In this document: piece by piece, positions 11,900 through 23,913 of the stretch | Layout of the letters: every line of letters starts with the position of its first letter | How positions within the stretch are numbered: position 1 is the stretch's first letter | Source: Datisca glomerata | Lineage: Eukaryota > Streptophyta > Magnoliopsida > Cucurbitales > Datiscaceae | Reading direction: 5' to 3' | Length of the DNA stretch: 64,000 bases | Assembly (NCBI GenBank): GCA_003255025.1 | Contig: QANY01013831.1 | Coordinates: forward strand, 398,655 to 462,654 | Program-made: the position numbers and the translations under genes | Notes under the pieces: generated by a model | Seen by the model: the letters and a program-made list of their open reading frames with translations, nothing else | The model's database searches: none | Told to the model about the DNA's origin: nothing

Positions 11900-12744
11900 T
11901 TTACCTTTTTTTTCAGCTCGGAAAGATACTTGTTACAGTTTTTCTTCCTATGACCTTCAACCCCACAGTGGAAACATTTTTCCTTGGGCTTGCTGTCTTT
12001 CTTGTTCATCTTAGCTTTTGGTGATATCATGACTTTTTTCCTTTCTTGTTCTTACATTTGCCATTTCCATTGATCTTCTTCCTCTTATTACTTTTAACAG
12101 TGGAAGAAATATTTTGCTCGACAACATTTACCCACCATCTTTGGTCATTCTAAGGTTGAGTGAATCAAAAGTATGCAGTTTATTCGACAATTAGGTCATG
12201 TTAAATTACAACTTATTCACAACATAGTTGGTCGTGAACGCAAAAAAAAAATTGATGTGAGCGACTCAAGTATAATGCTAACTTGAGTACGCTTATCAAT
12301 GGTCGCCTCATGTACTCCTGCCTCGTGCATTATGTTGATCATGTTCAAAACATGCTCTCACACAGAAGTACCCTTTCTCATCTTAGTTGTCATATTGCTC
12401 CTAGTGGTCTTGTGATGATTTTGATCAGACTGTTGTCCAAACATAGCTTGTAGAGATTCCATAATCTCATAGTTAGTCTCTATGCTTTCATGCTTGCTTA
12501 CCAGAACATCATTCATGCGCACAAACATGTAGCAATTCGCCTTGTTGTTTGATATGATTCAAGCATCATATTTCTCCCTAACATTCTTTGGGGCAATAGT
12601 AGCGGGCGCCTCAGGACATTCATCAGTAAGAACGAACTTATGATTCTCATAAATCAGCATTAAGTTCATATTTGTTTTCCAACGTATAAAGTTATCACCA
12701 TTCAATTTCTTAAGAGTGAGTAAAGCAGTAGAAAGCTTAGCCAT
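11900..12744 (-). pseudogene. copia gag remnant, family A copy 2
   Basis: The start chosen is the ATG at 12744 (MAKLSTALLTLKKLNGDNF), the usual start of this gag type. It continues RWKTNMNLMLIYENHKFVLTDECPE, with the UBN2-type gag body between about 12150 and 12560 broken by frameshifts. It ends with an intact CX2CX4HX4C zinc knuckle (CFHCGVEGHRKKNC, about 11918-11985). Confidence 0.85.
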
Positions 12745-14687
12745 GGTAGATATAATAATGACAACTTAAATTTAAAACATACAAGATTCAATATATTTCA
12801 TAAATATCTAGAATTCGAAAAGTAAACGTGATGCATGAATGCAATATAATAAACACATAAATTTAACATTTACTAATCATGATAAAACAACCCAATGATT
12901 AATGTGCTACTTTAGGGTCAGTCAGATTAACCCCAGACTATCTATGAGACATTCTCATCCTTATTAATTAAAACTCAAAATATCTCATATTTTCTATTTT
13001 AACAATAAGATATCGCTTGTTTGGTCAAGTCACAACTATCCACATGAAAGCTTAATTATGATTTTGTGAGTGTAACCCATCATTTAAGATTCCATGACTT
13101 CATTTAGAATATGCAGCCTTAGAGTCAGTCAAAACTAAACTACATCATTTCCTCCTATCTTCTTAAGAACTTAAACCTTGAATTGGTATAGCTTGAAACC
13201 TTCCTTAGGTGGATGAAAACAAAAGCATCTTGAGGCCCTTAATGCACTTCACGGTGTTGTACTAATGATTGAAATCATAGATTACATTGACATGTCAACC
13301 TTCTCCCACTCACTCTTTAAGGATTATGTATTTCCATTTTCAACTAATTAATCAATTCCAAATTAATTATTGATTAAAATAATAACCCTATGAATATTGG
13401 TCTAAGTTCATATAACTTTATAAAGCGTTCAAGTCATAATTAGTTGAACTTAGATTAACTAATTAATTATTTTCATCAAACTTTAATAAAACTATTTTAC
13501 TAAAGTCGGTTATCCTAAAAGTTCTATAGCTCTTAGTGTGGTGTAATTACAAAGTTTTAACTAATTAAAACCTAGCAGTTTACATGTTATTGATTTCATA
13601 AAATAATACATATAAACATATTAGGACAATCATAATAAATCATATTTCTACTAATGAGATGCATGATCAAATGAAATTATATGAGATTTTCATGTATGGC
13701 ATGTGTTCCACTAATACATAGACATATTATCAGACATAACAATTAAAATAATTATTTAATATTTAAATAATAATGGGCCGAGTGACTATTGGGTATTTCT
13801 AAATTATAATCCTTGAAATAAAAAAAAATACAAAGCGGACTTCAAAAATACATATTTTCTAAATATTGTCTTATCCTCTTAATATCCATCTTCATAATCT
13901 TCAAGTTTTGAAAGAAATTTTATTTAATTAATAAAACTATTTTTCTTAATTAAAAGTAATTTTTATAATTATCATTTTAAAATTAGTTGACTTTGACTTA
14001 GTCAAATAAATATTTTATTTGATTTGGTCACACTTTGGTCAAACCCAATAACCTATTAATTTCTAATTTTCATAAAAATAATAATCAATAATTTAATTTC
14101 AAAATTTAAAATGATATAGATAGATATAGGGTTATCATTGAACTCGATAGTGATAGGGTTGATTAATATCAGAGTTTCTGTGAAACTTCCCCAAATGTAA
14201 CAACTGTTGCCACCAACGATATGACTCTCCTACCGTCGCCTATCACCGCCGGCCAACCACAGCCGCCGCCGACAACCGCCGCCAGAACAGTAAACTGCTA
14301 CAACATTTCTAGTAATCCAGAATCGACGGCGCCAACACCAGAAATCCAATTTCTGGTGCCGGCGCTGGAATTTTAAAAGAATTCTTATTTAGTTTCTTTT
14401 ACCTCTGTCGTTCATCTCGTGCGTTCTTCATCTTCTCGCGATAGGAATAATTACAATAAATATTAAAAATAAAATTATAAAAATTCCTACACCTCAAAAC
14501 GGTTTGCACAAGATCTAAGAAAAAACTAAAAGAACAAAACCTAACCCAATGATCACCATACAATTAATGGTCCATTATTTTTCATACATTTAAAAAACAT
14601 AACCATCAATTCATTCATACATATATCATATTATATGAACAATGCAAGAAAATTTACACATCATTTAACATATAAATATATAAAGAT
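12745..14687 (-). other. non-coding leader of family A copy 2
   Basis: About 1.9 kb between primer-binding site and gag with no convincing coding frame. It is shared with copy 1 (about 720-2517). It contains a GC-rich patch near 14215-14370 ('ccgccggccaaccacagccgccgcc') that stands out from the AT-rich surroundings. Confidence 0.75.
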
Positions 14688-14700
14688 CACTCTGATACAA
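14688..14700 (-). other. primer-binding site, family A copy 2
   Basis: Minus strand TTGTATCAGAGTG, close to TGGTATCAGAGC, directly next to the LTR edge. Confidence 0.7.
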
Positions 14701-16611
14701 CTTATTCGTCGTCGCGGCGCATGCGCGGCGGATGCGTGTGGCGCGTGGCCATTTAAAAAATTAATTTTAATAAAAATACATCTTTTAATAAAACAAAAAC
14801 TGTGCAACGCCACGATAACAAAATTTTTTTTATTAAAAACTCTTTTCAATCAATGAGTATCCATTATATATTTATATATTAAATCCAACATACAAGGTTA
14901 GGAATCATATAACTATTAATCGTAGATAAAAATCACTGTGAGTAATTGTGTTCATAACTCAATTCTTTGATTGATCAACTGATAATCTGATCAACTCATT
15001 CATCAACTTAGGTCATTCGAATAAAATCTGTATCTTATTCTAGATAATGACATATCATATATTTATGGATAATTAAAAATAAAAATTAATATTTAATTTT
15101 AAATTAGCCAATACAGTGGGACTCACTGTTAATGGTGCATAACTGTACTGTCACATGGCACTCCACCATTACACCCCAACTACTTTAGTTCCACGTGGCA
15201 CTGCAGTAGTCCATGTCAATCTTTGATACATGATAGTTACTATAATTTAAACATTTATTTTAATCAGATAAATATTTAGATTTCAGTTAATTCAAAATTA
15301 ACTTCCCTGATTACCCTATCAACTAAATTATCTGTTATTTCACAAATAATACATTTAATTGATCCAAAATATTATCTAGTAATAATTTAATTATCTAATT
15401 TCATAAATTAGATATTATGTCTCACTTATTGTTAATTAAAAAATAATCGATAATTATTTATATATATTAATTCCGAAAATTACATTTATATATATAATTC
15501 AATTGATTAATATTTATTAATTAAGAATTAATTAAACACAAAAAATTATCTCATATTTATGTACTTGTCCCAAAATAAAAATTTCTTGGCAAGTTAGTCA
15601 TTTTCTCATGTCCTGAAATATTCACACCCTAGATTGCATAGTATAGAGGTGACTTGAGGACCATGGAATCAGATTATTAATTAAACTTTTTAATTAAATA
15701 TTATTATTTATTAATTCTATTATTACTCAACTATAAATATGGAATTGAACTCTTAGTGATTATAGAATATATTTATAGAGTATTCTCATGTAGTCCACTG
15801 ATATAATCAATTCATGTAATTCTGTCCTCCAGTTATTAGTTCGTAAATTAGAGTTGGTCAAAATTATAATTTCACCCTTCTAAATATCTCTTGATCCTTA
15901 AGTACCATTAATCCACTAGTGAATGACTAATTTATAATCTTATTACAAATTTGAGCTCAATAACCATTCAGTTCTAAAATTAACACTTAAAAGAACCAAT
16001 ATACGATCTGTTAAGAAAACTTAGATTCTAAATCTTGTAAGATTATGTTCTCAACCATGCATATCACTGAATCTCCAAAACAAAAGTCACTAGTTGTTTT
16101 ACAAAACAAACCTTAACGAGTGAATCAAAAGATTCAGTAGACATGTATAGGAGTTCATGACTACTCAAGATTAAGACCGATCTACATATGATCATCGAAT
16201 TGATATGAATTAAATTTTTATGATAAATGACATGTTGATAAAGATATTAATTCACATCGGTCCAGTCATATATAATCTCACTATATAAGGTACATTCACT
16301 AAGATGTTTATCCACATCAATGATCTGGATCTAGATCACATGCATTGATAATGCTTAGTGAACCATACTAGCAATCATGCATTAAAGATTTCATACTTTA
16401 ATATGTTGCTGACAATTTTATTCATTATCTCTGATTTTAATCCTCTCGTACTAATACAAGACCATAGTCTCATTAATGAATATAAAATTTTCAGATATTT
16501 ATATAAATTATTCAAAAATAATTTAAACGAATAATTATAAGAAAAATATAATTCTCATTAATTTCATATCAAAATGTCAATGCACATGCTTTGATGGTAT
16601 AACCCCTAACA
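14701..16611 (-). repeat. 5' LTR of family A copy 2
   Basis: Homologous to 7943-10052 end to end. The low edge is mutated (CTTATTCGTCG instead of TGTTAGTCATC); the high edge keeps CTAACA. It lacks ~280 bp found in the partner LTR. Similarity resumes at 'ctattaatcgtagataaaaatcactgtgag'-like sequence near 14910. Confidence 0.9.
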
Positions 16612-16614
16612 AAT

Positions 16615-16619
16615 ACAAC
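16615..16619. repeat. target-site duplication ACAAC, right copy
   Basis: Matches 7938-7942 and restores the element-C reading frame into ATGGAGGAATG at 16621. Confidence 0.85.
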
Positions 16620-16620
16620 A

Positions 16621-18113
16621 ATGGAGGAATGTAAAGCTGGACCTATGAAATATCACCAAGCTATGAAATGCAATGACTCAGCAAGGTGGAAGAGTGCAAT
16701 GGAAGAGGAGATGGACTTTCTCTACAGGAATCATACTTCGATACTTGTAAAGAAACCAGAAAATCAAAAGGTGGTTAGGTGTAAATGGAGTTATAAGAAG
16801 AAACAAAGTACAACTAAAAATGAGATCAGGTATAAGGCAAGATTAGTTGCCAAGGGCTTCACTTAAAGGTAAGAGGTTGACTATGATGAATTTTTCTCAG
16901 CTGTTGTAAGACACATCTCAATCAGGATAATATTATGTCTAGTTGCATCTTTTGAGATGAAACTTGAGTAGATAGATGTCAAAATAGCTATCCTTCATGA
17001 GGAGCTTGAAGAGATAATATATATGAGTCAACCTGATGGTTTCAAGGTACCAGTTAAGGAGAAACATGAATGTTTAGTCAAGAAATCACTGTATGGACTT
17101 AAACAGTCTCCAAGACAGTGGTATAAGGGGTTTGACCCCTTTATCACAGGAAAAGGTTTTCACATATCCTCTTATGACAATTCTGTATACTTTAAAGGTT
17201 CAGATCATAAAGATAGTGCCTATCTATTACTGTACGTTAATGAAATGTTATTGGCTAGCACAACTCTTTGGAGATAGATCATTAGAGGAGGCTTCTTACA
17301 TCTGAATTTGACATGAAAGGCCTTGGTAAGGCACAAAAAATCCTAGGGATGGACATTTATAGAAATGAAAGGTCTGGTATGATGTTCTTATAAAAAAAAT
17401 GGTATCTAGAAAGGGTGATCGATAGGTTTGGCATGAAAGATGCTAAACTAGTGGTTGTTCCATTGGCTTCTTACTTCAAGCTTTCCACTGCTATGTGTCA
17501 AGAAGAAGAAGATGAGAAGAAACATATGAGTAAGGTACATTATGCAAGTTTTGTGGGCAGTGTTATGTATGATATGGTGTGCTCATGACCTGATATTGCT
17601 CAATCAGTGAGTGGTGTAGGCAGGTACATGGCTAACCCAGGGAAAGCACATTGGGAAGCAATAAAGTGGTTACTAAAATACCTGAAAGGGTCTATTGAAG
17701 TTAGTTTATAATACAAGAGATTAGAAGGGAATGAGCTTCAAATCAAAGGTTATGTAGTTGTTGACTATGCTGGTAACTTAGATAAGAGAAGGTCAAGTAC
17801 ATTTTACATTTTCACCTTAGGAGGAGGTTGCATCAGTTGGAAATCACAACTCTAGTCAATTGTAGCCCTGTTAACTACAAAGTCTAAGTATATTGCTCTA
17901 ACTGACTGTATTAAAGAAGTTATTTGGGTGAACGGAATGCTCACAAAATTGGGTACTCATATAAGTGTACTAAGTGTCTTCTGTGATAATCAAAGTGCAA
18001 TACACATCTCCAAGAATCCAGTTCACCATGAAAAGATAAAGCACATAGATGTCAGGTTTCATTTTGTTAGAAATGTGATCTCTAATAGAACTGTGAAGTT
18101 GGAGAAAGTTTAG
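16621..18113 (+). pseudogene. copia reverse transcriptase/RNase H remnant, element C
   Basis: Starts MEECKAGPMKYHQAMKCND, then WKSAMEEEMDFL, KWSYKKK...YKARLVAKGFT and a stop at the end of that motif. The second segment has LVKKSLYGLKQSPRQWY. The catalytic YVDD is replaced by YVNE (17233-17244), which by family knowledge abolishes polymerase activity. RNase H remains as SKY-IALT and CDNQSAIHISKNPVHHEKIKHIDVRFHFVR (17979-18075). At least six stops or frameshifts are present. Confidence 0.9.
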
Positions 18114-18278
18114 ACAACAGATAATACTGCAGATATCACTACAATGGTAGTACTTGTCATTAAGTTCACTCACTGCATGAACTTAGTGCAGGTAACTTGC
18201 AACATGAACTAAGATGAAAGAGTTGATCTACTGGAAGATAGATGAACGTCTAGTGCTGCTAGAGTCAAGGTGGAGAAT

Positions 18279-18840
18279 TGAAAGATTAATGACTCTACAT
18301 CATGACGAGTGATGTGGCAATACAGGATTAGTTGCTTCTTTTATTCCCTGTCTACGTGTTAACTACGTGCATGGTCATGTAATTTTTTCTATTGGATTTC
18401 TCCTACTCCCTTGTTAGTTTTGTCAACTAAGCAAAGTTAGTTAGGAAGGAATTTGATTGGTCTAGCTTAACCAATTGATAGAATAGTATAGTGGGAAAGT
18501 AGGGGCTCAATGATTATAGATGAGTGAGAATTAGAGAAATAGGGCTAAGCTCGGGAAGGTGACAAACTAGTGAGGTTAAGCTCGGGATTGCTTGATTCAG
18601 TAAGTTTTCTGAATTGATAGTAAGTTTTGATTCTTACAAGCTCATTGTAAGCAAATGAATGTTGTAATCTATGTATAATCTCAATAAAATAGTAGCTCAC
18701 AGTGGACGTGGATCAATTTGATTGAACCACTATAAACTTTGTCTTCTCCATTTACGCATTATCATTATTGGTTTATAGCTATGTTTCTTATACATCTGGG
18801 CAGAGTACGTTTAAGTTGGTTGGATGAGACTGTTATTTCA
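18279..18840 (+). repeat. 3' LTR of element C
   Basis: Begins TGAAA and ends TTTCA (perfect 5-bp inverted ends), about 562 bp, directly after the polypurine tract. Contains an AATAAA at about 18684. The matching 5' LTR is absent from the window. Confidence 0.7.
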
Positions 18841-20219
18841 CAACAATAAGATGCTCTATCTAGCTCCACACTGTTAACATTATTATTGGTTTGGGCTTCA
18901 AAATCTAATTAATTAAACATCACATAAATATTAGATTGATACGCTTATATTCATTTCATTGTTTTACATTTTCAAGTTCATCTAATAATTACGATGCGAT
19001 GCATGACAATATCTCATAAATAATATTATTCTTTCAGATAAGTTTATTGGGCTGAGCACAAATGCTTTGTCAACTACTTGGGAGTCAGAGGGGGAGAACA
19101 AAATGCCGACTATTTCAGTTGATAATAAATGTTTGAGACAATTAATTCAACACCTATACTACACCTGACATAAAACTACATCTTGTGCCAATTTAGGAGA
19201 AAGTTTGAGATGAATTTCGTACGGCTAGATCATATTAATAGTATTATAATGCTAAATTAAACACCATACCCTAAAATTTTCATAATTGGCAAAAATAACC
19301 CAATAGTTTTTTAAATTTTAATACCTACACATTACATTTTCAAGCAACTAAACACAAAAATAGGTAAAGAAAAAAAGTTCCCAATATATTTAGTTCAGTT
19401 CCATTAATTTTTGTTCAATTAAACTAAACAGGACTTTAAAATTTGGAAATATTATACATGTCCATTACTGATACAAAGACGATCAAGTTTTCAGTATTTT
19501 AAGATACTGAATATTTTCTAATAACAAATTTCACTCTCCTTGATTTCATACTCCCCTATGATAATTTTCTCAATTACATAAAGACAGAGATCTACATTAA
19601 TTATTGATGGATTGACATATATATATTTCCACCACCTTTAACTATTTTAACAGTTGAAAATTTTCTCCGCCTCTCAATTTTTTTTGGATAAAGACAAATG
19701 TATTAATCAAAATATATTTACACACTTACAAATAGCATACCACATGATTAAAGATGTATTTACAAGTAAGGTCATCTAAACTAAGCTTGAATAAATTAGA
19801 ACCAAAAGAATGTGATCAAGATACTGATCTAAGCCTTTATAGTAGAGGCAAACAAGTAAACTCCAAAAAGAGTCAACACCCAATCTTTATAACAAAGGCC
19901 TTATATTAATAAGTCATCAAAAAGTCAATCATCAAGTCTCAATTTTGACACAGCTTCCCCTGTAGATGGGCACTCCCACCACTAAGAAGTAGCCCCTATA
20001 AGATCCAAATAGATATCCAACATACCAACAATGGAGTTAGCCAACTAGATAAGCTCAAAGAAACAGAAAGTAGAACTAATGACCTTTATAAGTAGCTACA
20101 AGTTAACTCACCGTGGGATGTGAGAGGGGGAAACAAGCACATAATCAAGGATATAAACATATAATGAAAAACAAGCGAGCATTCATAGACAGGCTAAGAA
20201 CATAATACAAGCAAAGCAC
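18841..20219. other. non-coding AT-rich stretch
   Basis: No coding frame longer than chance and no recognisable element ends. I see only AT-rich filler between element C and the LINE remnant. Confidence 0.6.
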
Positions 20220-20970
20220 AACAACAGTAATTATAAGAAAATTTTGGGGTCCAGATTCCAAGCTTCAATAATATCCTCGCTCAACTGATCTTCAGACAAC
20301 CCCTTGCTGAGTAGAGCTTGAGTCTAACAGTTCGGTCAGTAAGCTTGGTAATTACTAACTTGTCACTGATTTGCCCTTAAAAAATTCTAAAGTTTCTCTC
20401 TTTCCACATGTAATAAACAAAGGTTGTGAAAGCAATCTTTAAGATCATTGCTCTCAGAGATTCACCCTTACCCCAGATCAGTAACTAAGAGATCAGATGC
20501 TGTCAAGAGGAGACCGTGCAATCAAGTCCGTACTTCTTGCACACCAAACCCCAAATATGTCTAGCAAAATTCACATTCAAACAGTAAGTGTGACCTGAAT
20601 TTATGGTGGCTTATGCAGAAAATATAGTCTCGATCAGACCCATTAAGTGAGTTATTCCATTGTGCAACCCTATCTCTAGCGGTCAACTAGTCAAGCAAGG
20701 CCAACCAAGAGATAAAACTGCACCTTGGAACGTGATGCTTGAACCAAATCAATTTGGACCACCTTATAGGCTCCATGTGGGGAGAGAAATGTGAGTAAGT
20801 GTGGGATGCTGAGAACTTGCCACTAGGACCAAGGTCCTAAGACCAAGAATCTTGGAGATGGGGTTTGGGAGGGGAAAGAGTGACACTCCTGATTTCATCA
20901 ATTCTCCTGAGTTGGTTGAAGGCCAGGACCACTGCCCATTGTGAATCACCTCAGCCACTTTTAACTCAAG
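20220..20970 (-). pseudogene. LINE (non-LTR retrotransposon) 3' remnant with zinc-binding reverse-transcriptase domain
   Basis: The minus strand from about 20970 down reads AEVIHNGQWSWPSTNSGEL. At about 20755-20680 comes WSKLIWFKHHVPRCSFISW followed by LALLD-stop-LTARDRVAQWNNSLNG. This is the zf-RVT pattern (VWF..VPR.SF..WLA..RL.T.DR) found downstream of plant LINE reverse transcriptases. A Cys/His stretch follows (FCISHHKFRSHLLFECEF, about 20560-20620). Stops and frame changes are frequent. The polymerase domain itself is absent. Confidence 0.8.
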
Positions 20971-22051
20971 AGACTAACCTGCTTCTAAATTTTCTTTCCA
21001 TATAATTTGCATGTAAGTATGTGTAATGTTTTGAATCATGAAAACTTTTACATGTTAACCCATTTATCTTTTTACAAAAATACAGGGGTATGCCCCCTTC
21101 TATTAAACAAAAATAAAGTTTCAATACACTTCTTATTCCTACTAAACAAATAATTAAAATGAAATGGTTGAATGATTGAAAAATGTCCAATACTATTTTT
21201 ACACTACTCTTGATTTTAAGTGAAATGCAACTCATTGCAATAATAATCTCTGTTTTCCAATCTCATTGATTAAAAATGCACGTAAGTATGATGATATTTT
21301 CTTATGACTCTCTTTTATGTTAGATCACCATCGTCAATAACTCTTAAATAGGCACTTTATAGTAGGGATAGGATTAGTTCACCTTCAAATACAGTAAAAT
21401 ATCGTCTTTCCTTATCCCAATTGATCTTGTTAGCCTTCTCCCAAAATGTTATTTCATCTATGAGCTCATCCTGTTCTAGTGGCTAGCTTAGTCTGCTTAG
21501 CTTATCTATTATATTTCTCATTTATAAAGCCTTATTTCATCTATTGGCTGACTTAGTCTGTTTAGCTTTTCTATTTTATTTCTCATTCGTAAAATCTTAT
21601 TTCATATATGAGCTCATCCTGTTACAGTGGTTGGTTTAGTCTGCTTAGTTTATCTATTATATTTCTCATTTATAAAGCCCTTTCCCCCATGAGATATGTA
21701 GGAGTACTTGTCCATGCACAATAGTTAAGGACTAGCACTCCTAATTAGTTCTTAGATGTTACATAATCATATAACTCGTGCGCACTTGTTACATGAAATA
21801 GAGAGATATATGCATGCCAAGGATTATGCCCTATGTAGGTCAGATTTTATACTACACCAGTGGAACCTTCATGAGCTACTCTTACATAATTTGTATGAAT
21901 CTTTCGATCATATTTATAAAGTAAAAATAAACATTAAACATACGTCAGAAAAAAGTGAAAGGCTCGAATATACACATTTTTCTCCTGTCACCGACAAAAT
22001 CCAGGCAGCTTTCTTTGGCATACAACGTGTGCCACTAACCAGTTGCTTTCC
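20971..22051. other. 3' flank of the PINOID-type gene
   Basis: No other gene is seen. It should contain the 3' UTR and poly(A) site of the minus-strand kinase gene, but no single clear AATAAA-type signal on that strand could be picked. A three-copy tandem repeat lies at 21449-21680. Confidence 0.5.
21449..21680. repeat. three-copy tandem repeat (83, 65 and 84 bp)
   Basis: Copies start at 21449, 21532 and 21597, each with TTATTTCAT and ending CTCATT(T/C)(A/G)TAAA. The outer two share 'gagctcatcctgtt'; the middle one lacks that ~19-bp block. It lies about 370-600 bp beyond the stop codon of the kinase gene. Confidence 0.85.
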
Positions 22052-23639
22052 TTAGAAGTACTCGAACACCGTTAATTGTCTGTTACATTTTGTTCTGTGC
22101 GAGGACGTCGCTTTGTTCCTTCTTAGACCCGGAATGTCTGGGGGTGCAAGAGTCCGAATGAGAGCTAAGTTAAGTCCTCTAAAGAAAGGATGCTTCTTTA
22201 CTTCAGCAGACCCACGTTTCGATCCAAGTCTAGCACCCGAGTCCTTGTTTAACAACCCAGTTATTAGGTCACGAGCGTGGACCTCAAGCGAGCATGAGGG
22301 CGTGGCCATTGGGAAAGTCAGGGGTTTCTTTATAATGTTACGCAGCGTCGTTTCGTTCGACGAAGCTGCGAAAGGCGTATGTCCGTAGATCAGTTCGTAG
22401 ATGAACACCCCGAAGGCCCACCAGTCAACGGCGTTGCCGTGACACCTACCGGAAGCCACCTCAGGAGAGACATACTCGTGGGTCCCAACGAATGAGCATG
22501 ACCAGGCTGTGACCGGCTCGGCGACAAAAAGCCGGTTCGGGGAAATTGTACGGACTTTTCGTGACCGGAAGAGCCGGTTATAGAAGCAGGCAAATGGAGG
22601 AGACGCTGGCTTTTTAGTTGGGTGTGTGCGGGTGTAAGATGGAGTTGGTGGGAATGCAGGATTTGTGGTGGAGTCGGGGGATTCGACGGCGGGGATTGCA
22701 TCTGAGCAGAGGGAGAGGTCGAAGTCGGAGAGCATGATGTGACCGTCTGATTTGACTAGTACGTTTTCAGGCTTTAAGTCTCTGTATATGATTCCCAGCA
22801 TATGAAGGTACTCCAAGGCAACCAACACCTCCGCAGCATAAAACCTAATAAATGAGGATATACTTAAATTTCATGATTAGACTAACAGAAATTTTCCGGG
22901 AAACCAAACAGAATACTTTTTTCCGGGAAAGAAAAATATTGAAATTATTGCTGAGAAATATTGCAGCCTTTTAAAATTCTATATAGTATCCTACTAATTC
23001 AGTTAATTATAATTATAAAAAATTGGAATATGATCCGCCATGAACATACCTAACGGAGCTGAGTGAGAAGCGTTTGAGAGGCTGCTTATGACGGAGCGAA
23101 TGTAAATCTCCGCCAGAACAGTACTCCATCACAATGCAAGAGTAATGCGACACCTCAAACTCAGCGTAGAGACTAGGTAAAAACGGATGATCCAGCATCT
23201 TCAATATTTTCCTCTCCATTTCCGCCCTCTGCACCTTCTTCTTCATCGCCAAGGCCTCTTTGTCCACCACTTTCATGGCGTAGACGCAAGGATTGTCATC
23301 ATTGTCTTCTTCTTCTTCCGCGTCGGTACTCCGGAGACGGCAGAGATATACGGTACCTATGTCGCCGGAGCCGATGCGGCGAAGGATTCGAAAGTCACGG
23401 AATGTGAGCTTGTGTTTACGGCGACGAATGGCGGAGTACGCAAAGTCCGATGAGGAGCGGTGAGGCTTCAAGCTCAAGCTCTCCGGCGAGGATCTGTAGG
23501 TCGGATAGTCTAGAGCGGCGTCGAAAGACAGCCGACTGAAACTGGTGCAACTTTCGCAGCTCATTGAAGTCTTGCTCGAATTCACTGTTGTATCGTAGCT
23601 AAGCTCGCCGTCTGAGTCTCGACCAAGCTCCTCCAACAT
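22052..23639 (-). CDS. PID: PINOID-type AGC-VIII serine/threonine protein kinase (two exons)
   Basis: CDS is the complement of join(22052..22844, 23050..23639), 460 aa. The exon-1 donor AG|GTATGT and exon-2 acceptor TTATTAG|G split the Arg-197 codon; the intron is 205 bp. PINOID is a plasma-membrane-associated kinase that phosphorylates PIN auxin-efflux carriers and helps set their polarity. Visible: Ser-rich N-terminus; SLKPHRSSSDFAYSAIRRR (56-74); Gly-rich loop GSGDIG (90-95); Lys-123; YRDLKPEN (217-224); DFD instead of DFG (237-239), the AGC-VIII hallmark. An inserted T-loop domain (about 240-312) precedes SFVGTHEYVSPE (314-325), and the tail ends FEYF, a PDK1-docking FxxF type. Length is close to Arabidopsis PID (438 aa as I recall it). 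The whole protein reads like PID rather than WAG or D6PK relatives. No breaks seen, so it is probably functional. Confidence 0.95.
22845..23049 (-). other. intron of the PINOID-type gene
   Basis: 205 bp, AT-rich, GT (23049-23048) to AG (22846-22845) on the minus strand. Reading across the junction gives ...SLSSVR|FYAAEVLVALEYL with no lost residues, which fixes both splice sites. Confidence 0.92.
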
Positions 23640-23879
23640 CTTGAAAACCTTTTGGCCTCAAGAAAAAGGAAATCGAATCTGAGAAACTGATTGAGCTTAG
23701 AATAAAATCGATTTCCAAGTAAAAAAATCAGAAATGGAGTAGCAGCAACGAATTTCAATCTTTCTTGTGGAAGAATGTCGGTTCGAAATCGAATCCGATA
23801 CGAAAACAACAAGAACCGAAAGAATAGAAGAAAATGACGCGCGGTATGGAGAGAGAATAGGGACGAGGGAGAAAGAAAC

Positions 23880-23913
<34 letters not shown>

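Larger units (their letters stand above)
7943..16614 (-). mobile_element. Ty1/copia family A element, copy 2, two LTRs, nested in element C
   Basis: About 8.7 kb. The 3' LTR is at 7943-10052 and the 5' LTR at about 14701-16611. Between them, in minus orientation: primer-binding site, a long non-coding leader (12745-14687), gag, protease/pre-integrase, integrase and a pol tail. Most of reverse transcriptase is deleted, so the copy is non-autonomous. The two LTRs have diverged by many substitutions and indels, so the insertion is not recent. Three extra bases (AAT) sit between the 5' LTR's outer CTAACA and the target duplication. Confidence 0.92.
16615..18840 (+). mobile_element. Ty1/copia element C, right part (reverse transcriptase, RNase H, 3' LTR)
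   Basis: Continuation of the element interrupted at 7942. It holds degraded reverse transcriptase and RNase H (16621-18113), a 3' untranslated stretch, a polypurine tract (CAAGGTGGAGAAT, 18266-18278) and the 3' LTR (18279-18840). Confidence 0.88.

Noticed and set aside
14635..14856. Frames on both strands near 14.7 kb
   Set aside because: They cross the primer-binding site and the GC-rich start of the family-A LTR.
22113..22701. Frames overlapping kinase exon 2 on either strand
   Set aside because: Shadows of the kinase coding sequence; no independent support.
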